From Parelaphostrongylus tenuis (taxonomy: Eukaryota; Nematoda; Chromadorea; Rhabditida; Metastrongylidae), in NCBI GenBank assembly GCA_019055375.1, contig JAHQIW010006916.1, forward strand, positions 1-64,000: DNA of 64,000 nucleotides, read 5' to 3'. Under the pieces are notes generated by a model. It was given only the letters and a program-made list of their open reading frames with translations. It was not told the origin of the DNA and made no database searches. Made by a program: the position numbers and the translations under genes. Positions 11,718 through 22,039 of this stretch are shown here, one piece after another. The first letter of the stretch is position 1. Each line of letters begins with the position of its first letter.

Positions 11718-11885
11718 AATGGCCCGCCGATTCACCAAGACAGTGCTGAGATCGCCCCAGACAAGTCTGGTACCGATTTACCGACCTAGGAGGGCTGAAC
11801 AACTTTATGAGCCTTAAAAGCAGGATCGAATTAACGCTAACGCGAGCTTTCGAAATACCTCTATCCATTGCGCCACACACCTCCT
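11718..11885. repeat. Dispersed repeat shared with 20508-20634
   Basis: Both copies carry CAAGTCTG, GGTACC-AT-TACC, GAGGG and a final CGCGAGATCGAA-like or CAGGATCGAA block in the same order. A related block (GGATGGCTTGGTGAG-CATGAGCGCGA) also occurs at 28799-28828. Function unknown. Confidence 0.55.
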
Positions 11886-12402
11886 TTAATCGCCACAAAT
11901 GATTCAAAGTATTGCCAACATATGATATGAAATTTTTAGCGCACCGAAACAGAATTGTTGTCTTGAACAGCTTCGAGATCTGGAGATTGTTCATTGAAAA
12001 GTTTAACTGGAATTCTAGAAACACTGCCATGACCCTTGCCGCGAACGAAATCACGAAGTAACGCTCGCTCCCAGTCATCCAGTGAACGAACAATTTCTTC
12101 TGTAAGAATGCGGCAAAGGCCACTCATTTTGTCAATCAGCACATGTGCTATGTTCCATATTTATCACTTATCATAGTGCAGTTTGCCTCTTAGAATGGTA
12201 TCTGCAGTGGTACATTGACTGATGTCTAAATCATGGCTTATACTGAAATAAAATTGAAAATGAACCCACGGTATTTTTCGCTGTTTGTGATCGAAGTTTC
12301 AAGTAAAATGAACAAAGTAAACAGCATCAACATGATACCATATCAATTCTGCAATCACTGATCTGAGCTGAGGGTTAAAGACGATTCATAACAATGAATA
12401 TA

Positions 12403-12991
12403 CGTTTATTTCGAGTGCTTTATTGAGACCACGCTCAAATTTCAATAGATCCTTTCATTATTATTTAAGACAACTTGTCATGTGGTCTGGTAAGGGCTCT
12501 TGTACAGCCCGATACAAGTGTTTCGTCCTTACAGACTCGTCAGTTGGGCAGAACCCGTCGTCTTTCGATATTTTTATAGTGAGTTCTCTTGGAAGCTCTA
12601 CTCCCTTACAGAGAGTCATCGAAGACAAACGTTTTACACTCTATGTCAAGCGAAATTTTCACCTAACACAAAGTGTTTGCGCACTCGATTGCTCTTTGGC
12701 TGGTATTTTTATGAGGGAACTGACTATAAAAATATCGAAAGACGACGGGTTCTGCCCGATTGACGAGTCTGTAAGGACGAAACACGGTATCGGGCTGTAC
12801 AAGAGCCCTTCCCAGACCACACAAGTTGGCTCAAGTAATAATGAAAAGATCTATTGAGATTTGAGCATGGTCTTAATAAAGCACTCGAAATAAAGGTATA
12901 ATATGATAAAAATACCAGCCAAAAAGCAATTGAGTGCGCAAACACTCTATGTTAAGTGGAAATTTCGCTTGACATAGAGTGTAAAACGTTC
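12403..12991. repeat. Nested double inverted repeat (A-B-A'-B')
   Basis: Arm A (12403-12580) is the inverse of A' (12722-12899), with long near-identical stretches such as GACGACGGGTTCTGCCCGA. Segment B (12634-12716) is the inverse of B' (12903-12991). B' holds a perfect 11-base hairpin stem (ACACTCTATGT / ACATAGAGTGT). Overlapping frames in both directions here are artefacts of the palindrome. No transposase; a foldback or MITE-type element. Confidence 0.85.
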
Positions 12992-13384
12992 AGGAGACAT
13001 AGGCGAGTAGAACAAAATCTTTTCTAAATTTCGATAAAGTTCCTAACTTCTAGAGTACACTGATAGCAGAAAATATGGAGAGCTATCGTAGATGTGGCAT
13101 GGAATACAGTGTGCATTGGCAAACTGTTTACTGTCCCATAATTTACAACCACAATCACTTTGAGGTTATGTATGTAATGAGATTATATCAATATTAAAAA
13201 ATGTTGGTCGTTATATTTGAATTCGGAAGCACAAGATGATTATGTAATTATTTATATATTTTATGATATTGCAATACTATGTTGATTGTAATACCTTTGT
13301 TCTCGACTGCTTTTTTTTGACACCTCGCTCAAAACAATATATAATCTGGTAACAGAAAGTCGAAAAGAAAGGCATTGTAGTATA

Positions 13385-13645
13385 CGTTTCACCAGTCACG
13401 AACAATCGACTGTAAAATTGTACGTTGGGCGATCTTATCACGTTACACGTGCAGTAGACATTTTCGTTGTCGATTCCTCCATATGTGGAAAGTAAACTCT
13501 CCTACAAGGGATTGGCTGAAACGTAAGGAACCGTGTTGCTGATAAAGCTGAAAGGACAACGCTTACGGATGGCACTGTGTAAGTGCCACAACAGGTCTCA
13601 TGAAAGGTTTAAAATATGCCATCAGTTCTAGAATAGTATTTTTCT
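13385..13645 (+). repeat. Dispersed repeat shared with 32105-32370
   Basis: The two blocks share CACGTGCAGTA, GTCGTCGATTCCT-like, CAAGGGATTG/CACAAGGAATTGAACC, GCCA(T/C)A and CATGAAAGG(T/C)TTAAA in order. A shorter piece (AGAGGCTTAAAACGTTCTATC) occurs near 35764. Each copy sits just outside an inverted-repeat element. Confidence 0.5.
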
Positions 13646-14625
13646 GCTGTCCGCACCCATATTAAAAAGAAAAGTTTTTTCACTATTTTCTAAAACTTTA
13701 GTGATTAATCGATAGCTTGAATCTCGGCGATTCGAATGGTGCATTTTATTCCTAAATGGCTTCTATATTCTGCTATAATAATAAAAATAATATGCTATTT
13801 CACGCTCAAACATCTTTCGCTAGACACACTGTTCATTTAGACTTTCAGTAACCTTTCGATAGCACAAATCTCACGATTTCAATGACATCCTTCGTTTTTA
13901 TAAAGAACATTTAGTGCGTTATCGCAGATAAAAGAATATTGAGTTTCCCACTCGGCGCCGTATCGAAAGCGCAGCGCAATTTACACGTGGCGTGCAATAC
14001 GCCAGTGCGAAATCCAATATTCTTTTATCTGTAAGAACGCACTAAGAAGTGCTTTTCAGAAGCAAGGCATGTCACCGAATTTGCTTAGATTTTTGCTATC
14101 GAATGATTATTGAAATCTAAGAGAAAAGCAGTGACCAGTGAATGGTACTTGAATGTACAACGCAATTTCATTCTCACTGCTTCAACGCGCCAAGAAATCT
14201 TTTTGAAAAGCAAAAACCATTAAAATTTTCAAGTTCATGCTGTAATTTGATTTTTGAAGGGCGACAGCTTGATACTAATGTTGCGAAAGCCATCCGTACA
14301 CCGGTGCACGGTGTGTGCGCTGCATGTGAAATGCAATCTTAATTTCGGTGTTGCAGAGCAAAAAGGTTTTTTTCTCCAAAAGCGTTTTTAGATTATCAAA
14401 ATTCATTCTATCAAACAAATGTTGATTTGTTGATGAAAAGCTCTGCTCAGTAAAAAATACCTGAGTGTGAAATAAAATTTTATATGAGGCTTCTCAAAAA
14501 TAAAAGACACTGTTCAAATTCACGAGATTTGAGCTATGGAACGACTATCAAAAATGCTTAGGAAAGCAAAAATGCGTTTTTTCAATATGGTGGATAAGGA
14601 AAAAGTACCAGAAGTTTGTTCGGAT
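13620..14625. mobile_element. Inverted-repeat element family B, copy B1
   Basis: The centre is a large palindrome: GATAAAAGAATATTG at 13928-13942 is inverted as CAATATTCTTTTATC at 14016-14030, with GTGCGTT/AACGCAC outside both. Farther out, TTCGATAGCACAAATCTC (13856-13873) faces GAGATTTGAGCTATGGAA (14524-14541). The right tip, read inwards, is GGTACTTTTTCCTTATC, like the tip at 23873. No coding capacity. Confidence 0.7.
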
Positions 14626-14639
14626 TCTCAATGAAGTGA

Positions 14640-16150
14640 CATCACACTGCAATGTGCAGCATCAACTTGACAAACATTCATTTTTTTATGATTACTTTGG
14701 CGTATTTCAACCAAAAATAGTCTTACTGAAGTCTGATTTGTCACACTCAATTGTTTAATGACGATAAAACTCACTTCGATGGGTGATAAGTAGAAACACC
14801 ACATTGTTACTGCACTGCGCTGCACTCGTCGCGCGATTTCGCCGCCTGTCTCGCAGGATATCAACTCGATTCCCAGCAGGTTAAGCTGATTTTTAATAGG
14901 TACTTCTCATGACTAAACCGTTGAGATCGTTTGAATCTTAACTACACCAATCTAATGTTTGGAGCACCAGACTCAAGCTACAAAACACCGATCAGAGTAA
15001 ATAGTGAAGATGTTCTCAAGTACCCACTAACAATCCTTATTCGACCTCCTTGGTGTATCACAAGAATTTTTTATCTTCATACTTTTATAGAAGTATTATT
15101 GCGCTATAATTATGCGCGCAAAAATGTCGAATGAGATGCAGTCTCTGAACGTTTAGTGGAAGTTAAATCCGTGTTTTACATCTACCGTGGGCAAGTGCTA
15201 ACCACTAACCACCAAGGCTTTTGTCCTGCTATCAGTCCTTCTCCGATATAAGGTATCGAAGATGTCAGCAAGCAACTATGAGCAGGTTGGCTTGCTAATC
15301 ACTTTTGGTATTGAATTTAGCTACGCTGCCCTCTATTAGATGTATAAGATCAACAAAAATTATTCATTTCGTCCCAGTATTGCAGGGCTGTAACTATTTA
15401 CTTTACGTCTATTCTACACGCCCCATAATCGCAATTTAGTGTGTGGTTACCGAACTTTTAGGGTTCCATTTGATCCTGTCATCTACACAAAGTTCTCGAA
15501 CATTATACGCGTTGCTTCAGCTGCTGCTCTAAGGGTTTCGGCTTTTTCACGAATGTCGTGGGATACTGGTCGAGTCCATTATCATCACAATTTTGGAGGT
15601 AGCCGGGTTAAGGCGTTCCCAAATGATTGCTTGGATGAAATTATTCCAAAATTTCTGTATATATTTGTGTGTCTGAAGGAGGGATTGAACCAGTGGCTTA
15701 CTTAACATAATTTTCTATTACAGAGCATCACTGAACATTGCGCCCCCACATCGTCGTTACAATTATATATCCAAGAATGTTGAGTGATCTGCATAACTTC
15801 AAACCGAGGGAGGTTAGAGTGAATCGCTGGTTCAGCTCGCTCCTGAGGCTCACAATTTTACATTTCATTCAATACCGCTTAATGATTGTTGAATAAGAGT
15901 ATGCTGAGATGAAAAAAAATCACACACAACTCGATGCTCACGAATCCAAAACAAAAGTTGTAGCAAAAACAAAGCACGAAGAATGAGTAGTTTAATGTTC
16001 CAATTGAATTCAATAAAATAAAAGTGAAATAAAATTGACTAGGTAAAGTCTTATGGTTGATATAGACGATGCGGCATATAACTTATATATTACATTAAGT
16101 GCTGTGGATGAAGACGACTCCACGTAAATGAATTTGGTCACTTAACAACT
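14640..16150. other. Unassigned stretch
   Basis: No feature recognised. The plus frame 15439-15705 (88 residues) has no motif I know. Confidence 0.5.
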
Positions 16151-16350
16151 TCACTGACCCATTTTCACTGGCTTAATTGGAGACGCGTAACTCGAAATTC
16201 GTTCGCCTTTTGCTCCCATAAGATTAGAAAGGGCACACGGATATTGTGGTGAAGACATGTACGGAGAATTTGACGGATATTCTACATTATAAACGTCAGC
16301 GAGAATTAGTGACGATAAGTGAAGCGTAGTGAATTCTATGTGGATCAATC
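16151..16350 (-). CDS. Possible terminal exon with a Pro/Ser/Tyr-rich tail
   Basis: Not recognised. Read on the minus strand it gives about 65 residues ending in a proper stop, with a low-complexity tail (YPSNSPYMSSPQYP) and a basic end (SYASPIKPVKMGQ), the kind of sequence seen in cytoplasmic tails of membrane or adaptor proteins. AG acceptors are available near 16335 and 16348. No partner exons could be tied to it. Confidence 0.3.
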
Positions 16351-16466
16351 CAAATTCTATGAGATATCCACCTACACAACAACTGATTGTAGCTCAAATC
16401 AGATGCTATATAGCACACACACAGTGAGTCTTATCGAGCAAAATTAATAAACCACGTTCTCGGCCC

Positions 16467-17060
16467 AATTATGCTAGGTTGGCAGCTGAGTTTTGTCATA
16501 TTTATTGTTGTTTTTATTTATTTACAGTATTCATTCTCTTGATCATTTTGTCGTATGTCGCGGTCTCGAGATTCTAACAATTAAGACCGTTTTATTTGTT
16601 GTAAAATTTCCTTTCTTCGAATGATTCTTTCGAGCTAAACTGTACGTCTCTTGCATGAGTTCGCTGGGTCACGCTGGCGTAACAGCGACATAAAGCTTAT
16701 GCGGAGTCGTAGTCACGAGGCGATTGATCTAGTTTTATGAAGGTGACACAAACACGTTGAAATTCATAAGGCGACACTAATGCGTTAAAATTCAATGCGA
16801 GAGCATTATCGAACTGGCGTTATTTTGCGGCAAGACAACGCTCACCCACATAATACTCGTCTAACACTGCAAAAGGTTGAAGAATTAGGGTGGAAAGTTG
16901 AATTCATTCAACGCATATACCATATACTCTTCCAAGTGATTACCACTATCTCTTCAAATCTCTGCAACTTTCCTCAGCAGGAAAACGCCTTGCCAACGTC
17001 GACAATGTGATAGAGTGCCAGTCTGATTATCTTGCTTCAATCCTCGAAGCGTCGAAAAAC
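16467..17060 (+). pseudogene. mariner transposase remnant
   Basis: The frame from 16795 contains VILRQDNAHPHNTRL, the QDNAxPH block that holds the second catalytic Asp of mariner (DD34D) transposases, then LGWKVEFI, which matches the LGWE...HPPYSPDL region. The conserved YSPDLAPSDYHLF segment is scrambled after a frame break and the N-terminal half is missing. TAGGTTGGCAGC near 16469 resembles a mariner terminal repeat. Dead fragment. Confidence 0.75.
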
Positions 17061-17350
17061 TCTTGAAATTTTAGCAAAATCTCTAAATATTAGTACTGCT
17101 TGCCTTGATCAAAAATGTTCAAGGTCGGAGGGAAGGAGACGGGATTTTTGATTTTTTACAAGACACGTCTCCACATCATTGTGTCGAACGTAGTGCTTCT
17201 CCCACTCGATTCATTTCTTCGCATTCATAACCCACAATTTCTTCCGGCTAGACGCGTAAAATTTTCGACTGGGTGAGGAATTAATCCTTTTTATGTAAGC
17301 CGCTGAACGTTTGCTTGAATCTGTTCACCCCGTGTCTTAAACTAGCTGGT

Positions 17351-17560
17351 CTAGATCGTTCTAATTCTGACTGATATCAGCGAACTTTTCCCTGGCCAAT
17401 CTGGCACCATATGTGGGTTCCCCAAACAATGAGAATCTCGAAGAGTATTAAGCATAATCGAATTAAAGTTCTCCTTGTGATAATTGGCATCACGGCCATA
17501 ACTGCTCCATTTCAATTCTTTATGATAATACGTAAGCACAGAGATCAAAGATTTGTACAA
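17351..17560 (-). other. Protein-like minus-strand frame, unidentified
   Basis: Sixty-nine residues beginning YKSLISVLTYYHKELKW and containing NPHMVPDWPGKSS. Composition is plausible for an exon but no motif, acceptor/donor pair or neighbour supports a gene call. Confidence 0.2.
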
Positions 17561-18084
17561 TTCTCGTTGTTCAGCTTAATGCTGTAGAATTTTTATCACA
17601 CTTTTTCCTTCTTGCTTGTTCATCCATTCGTGTCAAGTTAGGATAGCACGCAATATGAAATCTACATATTTTCAAAGCAAGTTTCTAGAAGCTATAGAAA
17701 TCGACCTCAGGCTGGAGCTGAACCCGCATCTTATCGATACCACGGGGACGTACTACCACAAAACCATGGAGATCGCCGTTAAACCAGCATTCATTCTTGA
17801 ACTTTCCAATCCCTCTTTTTCGTTTCTCAGATTGTGGTCACTCAATGTTCTATAAGCAATTACTAAAAGATTTTTGTATGCATAAATCATGTTGATATGC
17901 CAACTCGAAACCGAAACTGCAACTCTTTGCAGAAAGGCGAGGAACGATCATAGATAGACAGAAGCAGCAGTTTATAATGAACGTTCGAGGTTGAGAAGAG
18001 ATTTGTGACGCCAAGCCAGGCTTTGCTACTCACATGACTACAATGCTCGCATCCGAAGCCCAAAGGAAAGAGTGATTGCTTCCA

Positions 18085-18430
18085 CACAGGCGGTGCGATC
18101 GTTCGCGATGATTACTGCAATTTCAATGTTTGGGATGAAGCTCAACCGACTCTCTCCTATGAAATCCGGCGTATTCTTTCGTCAGCGGAGAATCGTAGAC
18201 CACCAGGTCCGGCCGGATCCGAACATCTCTAGGCGGTCGTCGACATTAGGGCGACTCGGCTTTCACACGCTACCAGTTGGAATGCAAGCATCTAATCAAG
18301 GCAAGACAATCAAAACCGTCTTCCTGTACAAAGAGTGAACATCCACGACATCCCAGGTCCACTATTATATAGATTTACGAATTCGCCCGATCACTATACG
18401 AACTGCTATTACTTCATAAATGCAGGTTTT
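18085..18430 (+). pseudogene. RTE-type reverse transcriptase fragment
   Basis: In broken frames it shows LSYEIRRILSSAENRR then PPGPAGSEHL, and later KTIKTVFLYKE. These correspond to the EIRHAI..VRN, PGPDxIxPEHL and WKTSKTVLLYKKGD blocks at the start of the RT domain of nematode RTE non-LTR retrotransposons (the same blocks are seen at 44072-44380). Frameshifts and stops make it non-functional. Confidence 0.6.
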
Positions 18431-18435
18431 CACCG

Positions 18436-18545
18436 CTCAAGATTGCAAGGAGACTCGCTCAGCGTGTATTTTGAGAAGCTCGAGAAGACGAAACAACGAA
18501 CTGAATGCTCGAGGCAGCGAGATGCGCACATTAAAAAAATGCGCT
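18436..18545 (+). repeat. tRNA-Ser-headed SINE-like repeat, truncated copy
   Basis: Has GATTGCAAGGAGACTCGCTC and the GAAGACGAA-CAACGAACTGAATGCT body of copies 1 and 3; the tRNA-like head is missing. Confidence 0.7.
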
Positions 18546-19233
18546 GTAAAGTCGAATCAGTAATGCGTCTACAAAGAATATGATTTCATGTTAAATGCCT
18601 ACTATGATAATGTGATTGGTCCTATTCCATGCATTTGAATTTTAGAGAGTTTCTTGTGGCTGTCTCAATATATAACACCTATACATTTGTTTCAAGATCG
18701 AACGAATGGTGTTGAGAGCAAAAACGATTGTTGATGCCACACGAGTATCGTTTGAGTTCGAGTGCTGCTTTGACAGGCAAAGACGCTTGTGTGGCATCAA
18801 CATAGTTTTTGCACTTTGGACAATTCTCTCTCAGGAAAGGTTCAAGTATTCCGCATCAAAATAATCGTAAGAAGGTGCTCTAGATCATAGAAGAGTAAAA
18901 AACTTAGATTCACAAAAACTATCAACTTAAACGAAAGAGTACAAAGTTTTTTGCCAGCCCAATAGAATCTTCTGCAATTGATCACGGAAACAGCAACGAA
19001 AAACTTCATACATCGAAACAAACAAGTGCCAGGGACATGAGTGGATATTAACACACGTCGGTCATTAAGTGGACCAGTGTATGAGTGGGCCATGCCGGAC
19101 GTTATTAGCTCGGGATAAAAAATGTCAAGGATTGGCTGACCAAACTCAACAAATATTACATCCATGACATCTATATCAACGCATTCGTATCTTTATTCTT
19201 TCTTCATAAAATCGAATGACGTCATCTGGGTAT

Positions 19234-19500
19234 CTAAAACACAATCTCATAAGAGAAGAACACTGACGATGAATTTCGAAAATGGGTGTGAAATTCGCGG
19301 GTAAGCCCTCCAGTAACGTACTTCTCGTGGACCTCCTTAGCTGGTACCAAATCGGGAGTGTCGTCCTTCCATTTGATCAAAAATTGAGTTTCACCGGACG
19401 CATCTGTCATACCGATAATGCGATGCAGCTCCTTTTCTTCACGCCTTTCTCTTCTCATGGACGAATGTGGATTCAGGAGACAGACTCCCTGCTTCTGCAA
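19234..19500 (-). CDS. Chromo-shadow-like domain exon or remnant
   Basis: The frame reads [20 protein letters not shown], then [18 protein letters not shown]. This follows the HP1 chromo shadow pattern: (P)ExIIGATDxxGELxFLxKW, acidic turn, DxVPAKEAxxK. The following CPQxVIxFYExRL helix is only weakly kept ([16 protein letters not shown]). In HP1 proteins this domain dimerises and binds PxVxL partners in heterochromatin. There is an acceptor-like TTGCAG at the 5' side (19488-19493) and the frame stops soon after EIVF. No chromodomain exon was found, and the piece lies between two RTE fragments, so it may be one exon of a larger gene, a retrocopy or a relic captured by a retroelement. About 28 polar residues precede the domain. 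Confidence 0.55.
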   Translation of the reverse strand: MQKQGVCLLNPHSSMRRERREEKELHRIIGMTDASGETQFLIKWKDDTPDLVPAKEVHEKYVTGGLTREFHTHFRNSSSVFFSYEIVF

Positions 19501-19552
19501 CTCAAATTTGTCATACGTTCAATGCTTACAGTCAAATTGGGCAAAAGCCTGA

Positions 19553-19762
19553 AATCAAGCAGGTGAGAAGCACCTGGAAGACGGTCAGGAAACGCCTACA
19601 GATGAGATCCTTCCAAAAGAGACAGGGCGAGCTATCTACGTTCAGAGCTCAGTTGGATATAAAGTGATAAAAGCATTAGCGAAAATCGGCTTTATTCCCT
19701 CGAACCTGAAAGAGCCTCCAGGTGAGGCAACGTCGGGTAGACTGAGTGCGGAGAGTTGTTAA
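19553..19762 (+). other. Open frame just upstream of the endonuclease fragment, unidentified
   Basis: Sixty-nine codons with good protein texture (TGRAIYVQSSVGYKVIKALA, then KIGFIPSNLKEPPG). No family recognised. The CCAG-GTGAGG at its end looks like a splice donor. It could be a host exon or part of the retroelement's 5' region. Confidence 0.3.
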
Positions 19763-20060
19763 AAACTCGAGCCAAATTAGCCTGTCAAAATCCAAAAGGT
19801 TCAGGGTGACGATAAATGCCTATAATGAGCGTACAGCTGCATGCAAATTCTTTATGGATTTGGTAATGAGAGCAAGATGGATAGGCTACGAGGTGATTGG
19901 CTTGACTGAGACGGGAAGACGCTTTGAACTTTACGATGTCTATGACAACGGGGAAGGAACTTTTCTTGGAACATGCGATCGTAGAGGTGTCGGTGACGCT
20001 AGCGTTGTCATCAAAGCGGCCAACTATGCTACACACTCATCAAAAGTTGAAAAATCGCTT
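19746..20060 (+). pseudogene. RTE endonuclease (AP-type) fragment
   Basis: The frame has TINAYNERTA, then GYEVIGLTETGRRFELYDVY, GTFLGTCDRRGVG and DASVV, matching the start of the apurinic-type endonuclease domain of hookworm RTE elements (CTYNARTL, YDVIGLTETRR, FLGTCDSRGVGGVG). The catalytic Glu (LTET) is visible. The frame decays after about 90 residues and the rest of the ORF is absent. Confidence 0.75.
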
Positions 20061-20339
20061 TGCTTTCACAGAGGTGTGGATAACAGCAGTAATTTGGATG
20101 TGTGAGACTCAATCTTCTTTTGAGCGTTGTAGAACTGTGAAAAGTGCTTTCTGGAAAACAAATCAATCAAAAACATGTTCTATCTGGCGAATAATGCTTG
20201 AAGTGAACAAAATTTGACATCGACTGTTACAGCGTCAATGACAAGCGATCTGAGGAAAAGAGTATACCATTCAAATTTATTGATTTGAGCTATGGAGCAA
20301 CTGCCAAAGCGTTCCACAAGAGCAACAAAAAAGCATCTC

Positions 20340-20344
<5 letters not shown>

Positions 20345-20378
<34 letters not shown>

Positions 20379-20385
20379 TATATAA
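20345..20385. repeat. AT dinucleotide microsatellite
   Basis: Uninterrupted AT repeat of roughly 34 bases starting at 20343. Confidence 0.95.
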
Positions 20386-20507
20386 AAAAGGATAAAGCTC
20401 TCGGCGTTGATCAATCCCTGAGGGATGCGCCATGCATTCGACTTCAATTTCTAACTTCGTTTTGAGGTGATTGAATGCATATCTGGCCTTTACAATGACT
20501 CGCGGTG

Positions 20508-20634
20508 GCCTCCCGCTGAACCGAGTCAGTGCTGCTTATCCTCCCAAACAAGTCTGAGACCTGTCCTGGTACCAATCTACCAACCCCGGAGGGATGGATG
20601 GCTTGGTGAGCCATGAGCGCGAGATCGAAGTGAA
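20508..20634. repeat. Dispersed repeat shared with 11718-11885
   Basis: Second copy of the GGTACC...GAGGGATGGATGGCTTGGTG block. Confidence 0.55.
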
Positions 20635-20645
20635 GTGTTCTCCAA

Positions 20646-20708
20646 TATACATATATATATACATATATATACATATATTTATATTTATATATATGCATAT
20701 ATATATGA
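20646..20708. repeat. Degenerate ATAC/ATAT microsatellite
   Basis: Broken ATATATAC units about 60 bases long, giving a spurious Tyr/Ile frame on the minus strand. Confidence 0.9.
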
Positions 20709-20779
20709 CGTGCGAAACGTGCGTAAAAATACTGCCAAATCTGAGTTTTTCTCATTTTTAGCATCGATAAATATTTTGA

Positions 20780-21006
20780 GCATCGTGGCCGAGTGGTTGT
20801 AAACATCGTCCCCTCAACTCTTTCAGGCAGCCAGCAGTGACGCCTTATGGACCGTCACAGCCAAATTATCTTAGAAATTGCATGGAGGACCGCTCAACCA
20901 GTATTTTACGACGTCCAAGAAGAAGGCAATTAAGCGAAAGGAAACTAGGGCGATCCGTGTAATGGAAAGAGCAGTGCGAAGACGGATCAATAAGGTGTCT
21001 AAGGTG
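20780..21006 (+). repeat. tRNA-Ser-headed SINE-like repeat, copy 2
   Basis: A box TGGCCGAGTGG at 20787-20797; body with GACGCCTTATGGACCGTCAC and CCGCTCAACCAGTATTTTAC; tail GAAGACGGATCAATAAGGTG. More diverged than copy 3 and shorter than copy 1. Confidence 0.75.
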
Positions 21007-21109
21007 ATTTATTATTTTGTGTTGATGCTCTCAATATACTGACCTCCTTGCTCAATTTTCGTCAAGAATCTCCTCTGCTTTGTTCTCTATCTTCGGGTGT
21101 GCTCAAATT

Positions 21110-21870
21110 ATGGACCGTGAAAATCAACGTATAGCAGTAGTTGAGTTGCACAAGACGGGAATGGCTATGGCCGACATCGTTAAATTTGACTGATTTGCAC
21201 CAGCAAGTGTGTACAGAGCCGGAGACGTTTTATGGAGACTGGAGGAATTAGGGATCGCTTTCAAAAAAGCCATCAGTCGCCACGTTTGTTCTCAAAACAT
21301 TTAGAAGATTCGCTGCCATGTTTAACGAAATACGGAGCGTTCGATGAGCAAAATGGCTCGCGAAACTTGGTTTCAACGAGTGGAGCGTGTGCCAACAATG
21401 TCAAAAATAAGATGAAGCTGCGCAGTTACAAGATCTCTCCTGATCACTTCTTTGACATAAAGACGACATATAGATAGCTCCCAAAGGCTTGCCAAATGAT
21501 TCGTTTGCTAAGTGATATTCGTTTATCGAGGTGCTTTTTGCGGACGAGAAGATATCGTCAAAGTCGTAGCACACTACGACTGCCAGAATCGATGTCAACT
21601 GTCAAAAACTATCAGTAGAAATTTGCAGTAGCAGAACCCATGGCTCGCAGTCATTTTCCAGCCTCTGTGATGGTGTGGGCCGGCTTTTTGTCACTGAATA
21701 GATGCCGTTAATCTTTGCACAAACGTCAAGAGATGCGTTAAAATCAGCTCTGCCAGCTATCAGGCAGCAATTTACGGAGCGTACTAGAACCTTGGGCTAC
21801 TCAGCAATTTGACGCCAACGGACTTACTTTTTAGCGAGACTTCTCGGCTATTGCAACAATGGCACCAGGA
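21110..21870 (+). pseudogene. Tc1/mariner-type transposase, decayed
   Basis: Starts MDRENQRIAVVELHKTGMAM, a typical N-terminal helix-turn-helix start of a nematode Tc1/mariner-group transposase, followed by an early TGA. Downstream, in shifting frames: LRSYKISPDHFFDIKT, FADEKI (first catalytic Asp), PASVMVWAGF and EPWATQQFDANGLTF. The second and third acidic blocks are lost at the 3' side. Multiple stops and frameshifts; not mobile by itself. Confidence 0.8.
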
Positions 21871-21915
21871 CACCACGCATTGCCGGTAAGTGGATGGAGT
21901 TTCGTAATACACATA
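21848..21915. repeat. Short dispersed repeat shared with 24505-24580
   Basis: TTGCAACAATGGCACCAGGA followed by a GTGGATGGAGTTTCG-like block; matches GTGCAACAGTGGCTCCAGGT and GTGAATGGGATTTCG at 24500-24560. Origin unknown. Confidence 0.45.
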
Positions 21916-22039
21916 TATGTATATATGCGAACGAAATCATTAGACGGAAGAACTGGAGATGGCTGAGTCATACAGCAAGTTGCCCTCAACGTACAAGTTG
22001 AGAGCCATATACGATGCAGTACGAATCCGAGAATCAATC

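Noticed and set aside
11710..12123. 137-codon minus-strand ORF
   Set aside because: Starts in unique sequence and ends in the dispersed repeat shared with 20508; no motif and no splice support.
12423..12857. 144-codon plus-strand ORF and its minus-strand partner at 12724-12945
   Set aside because: Both are products of the inverted repeat; the two frames are near mirror copies with no protein motif.
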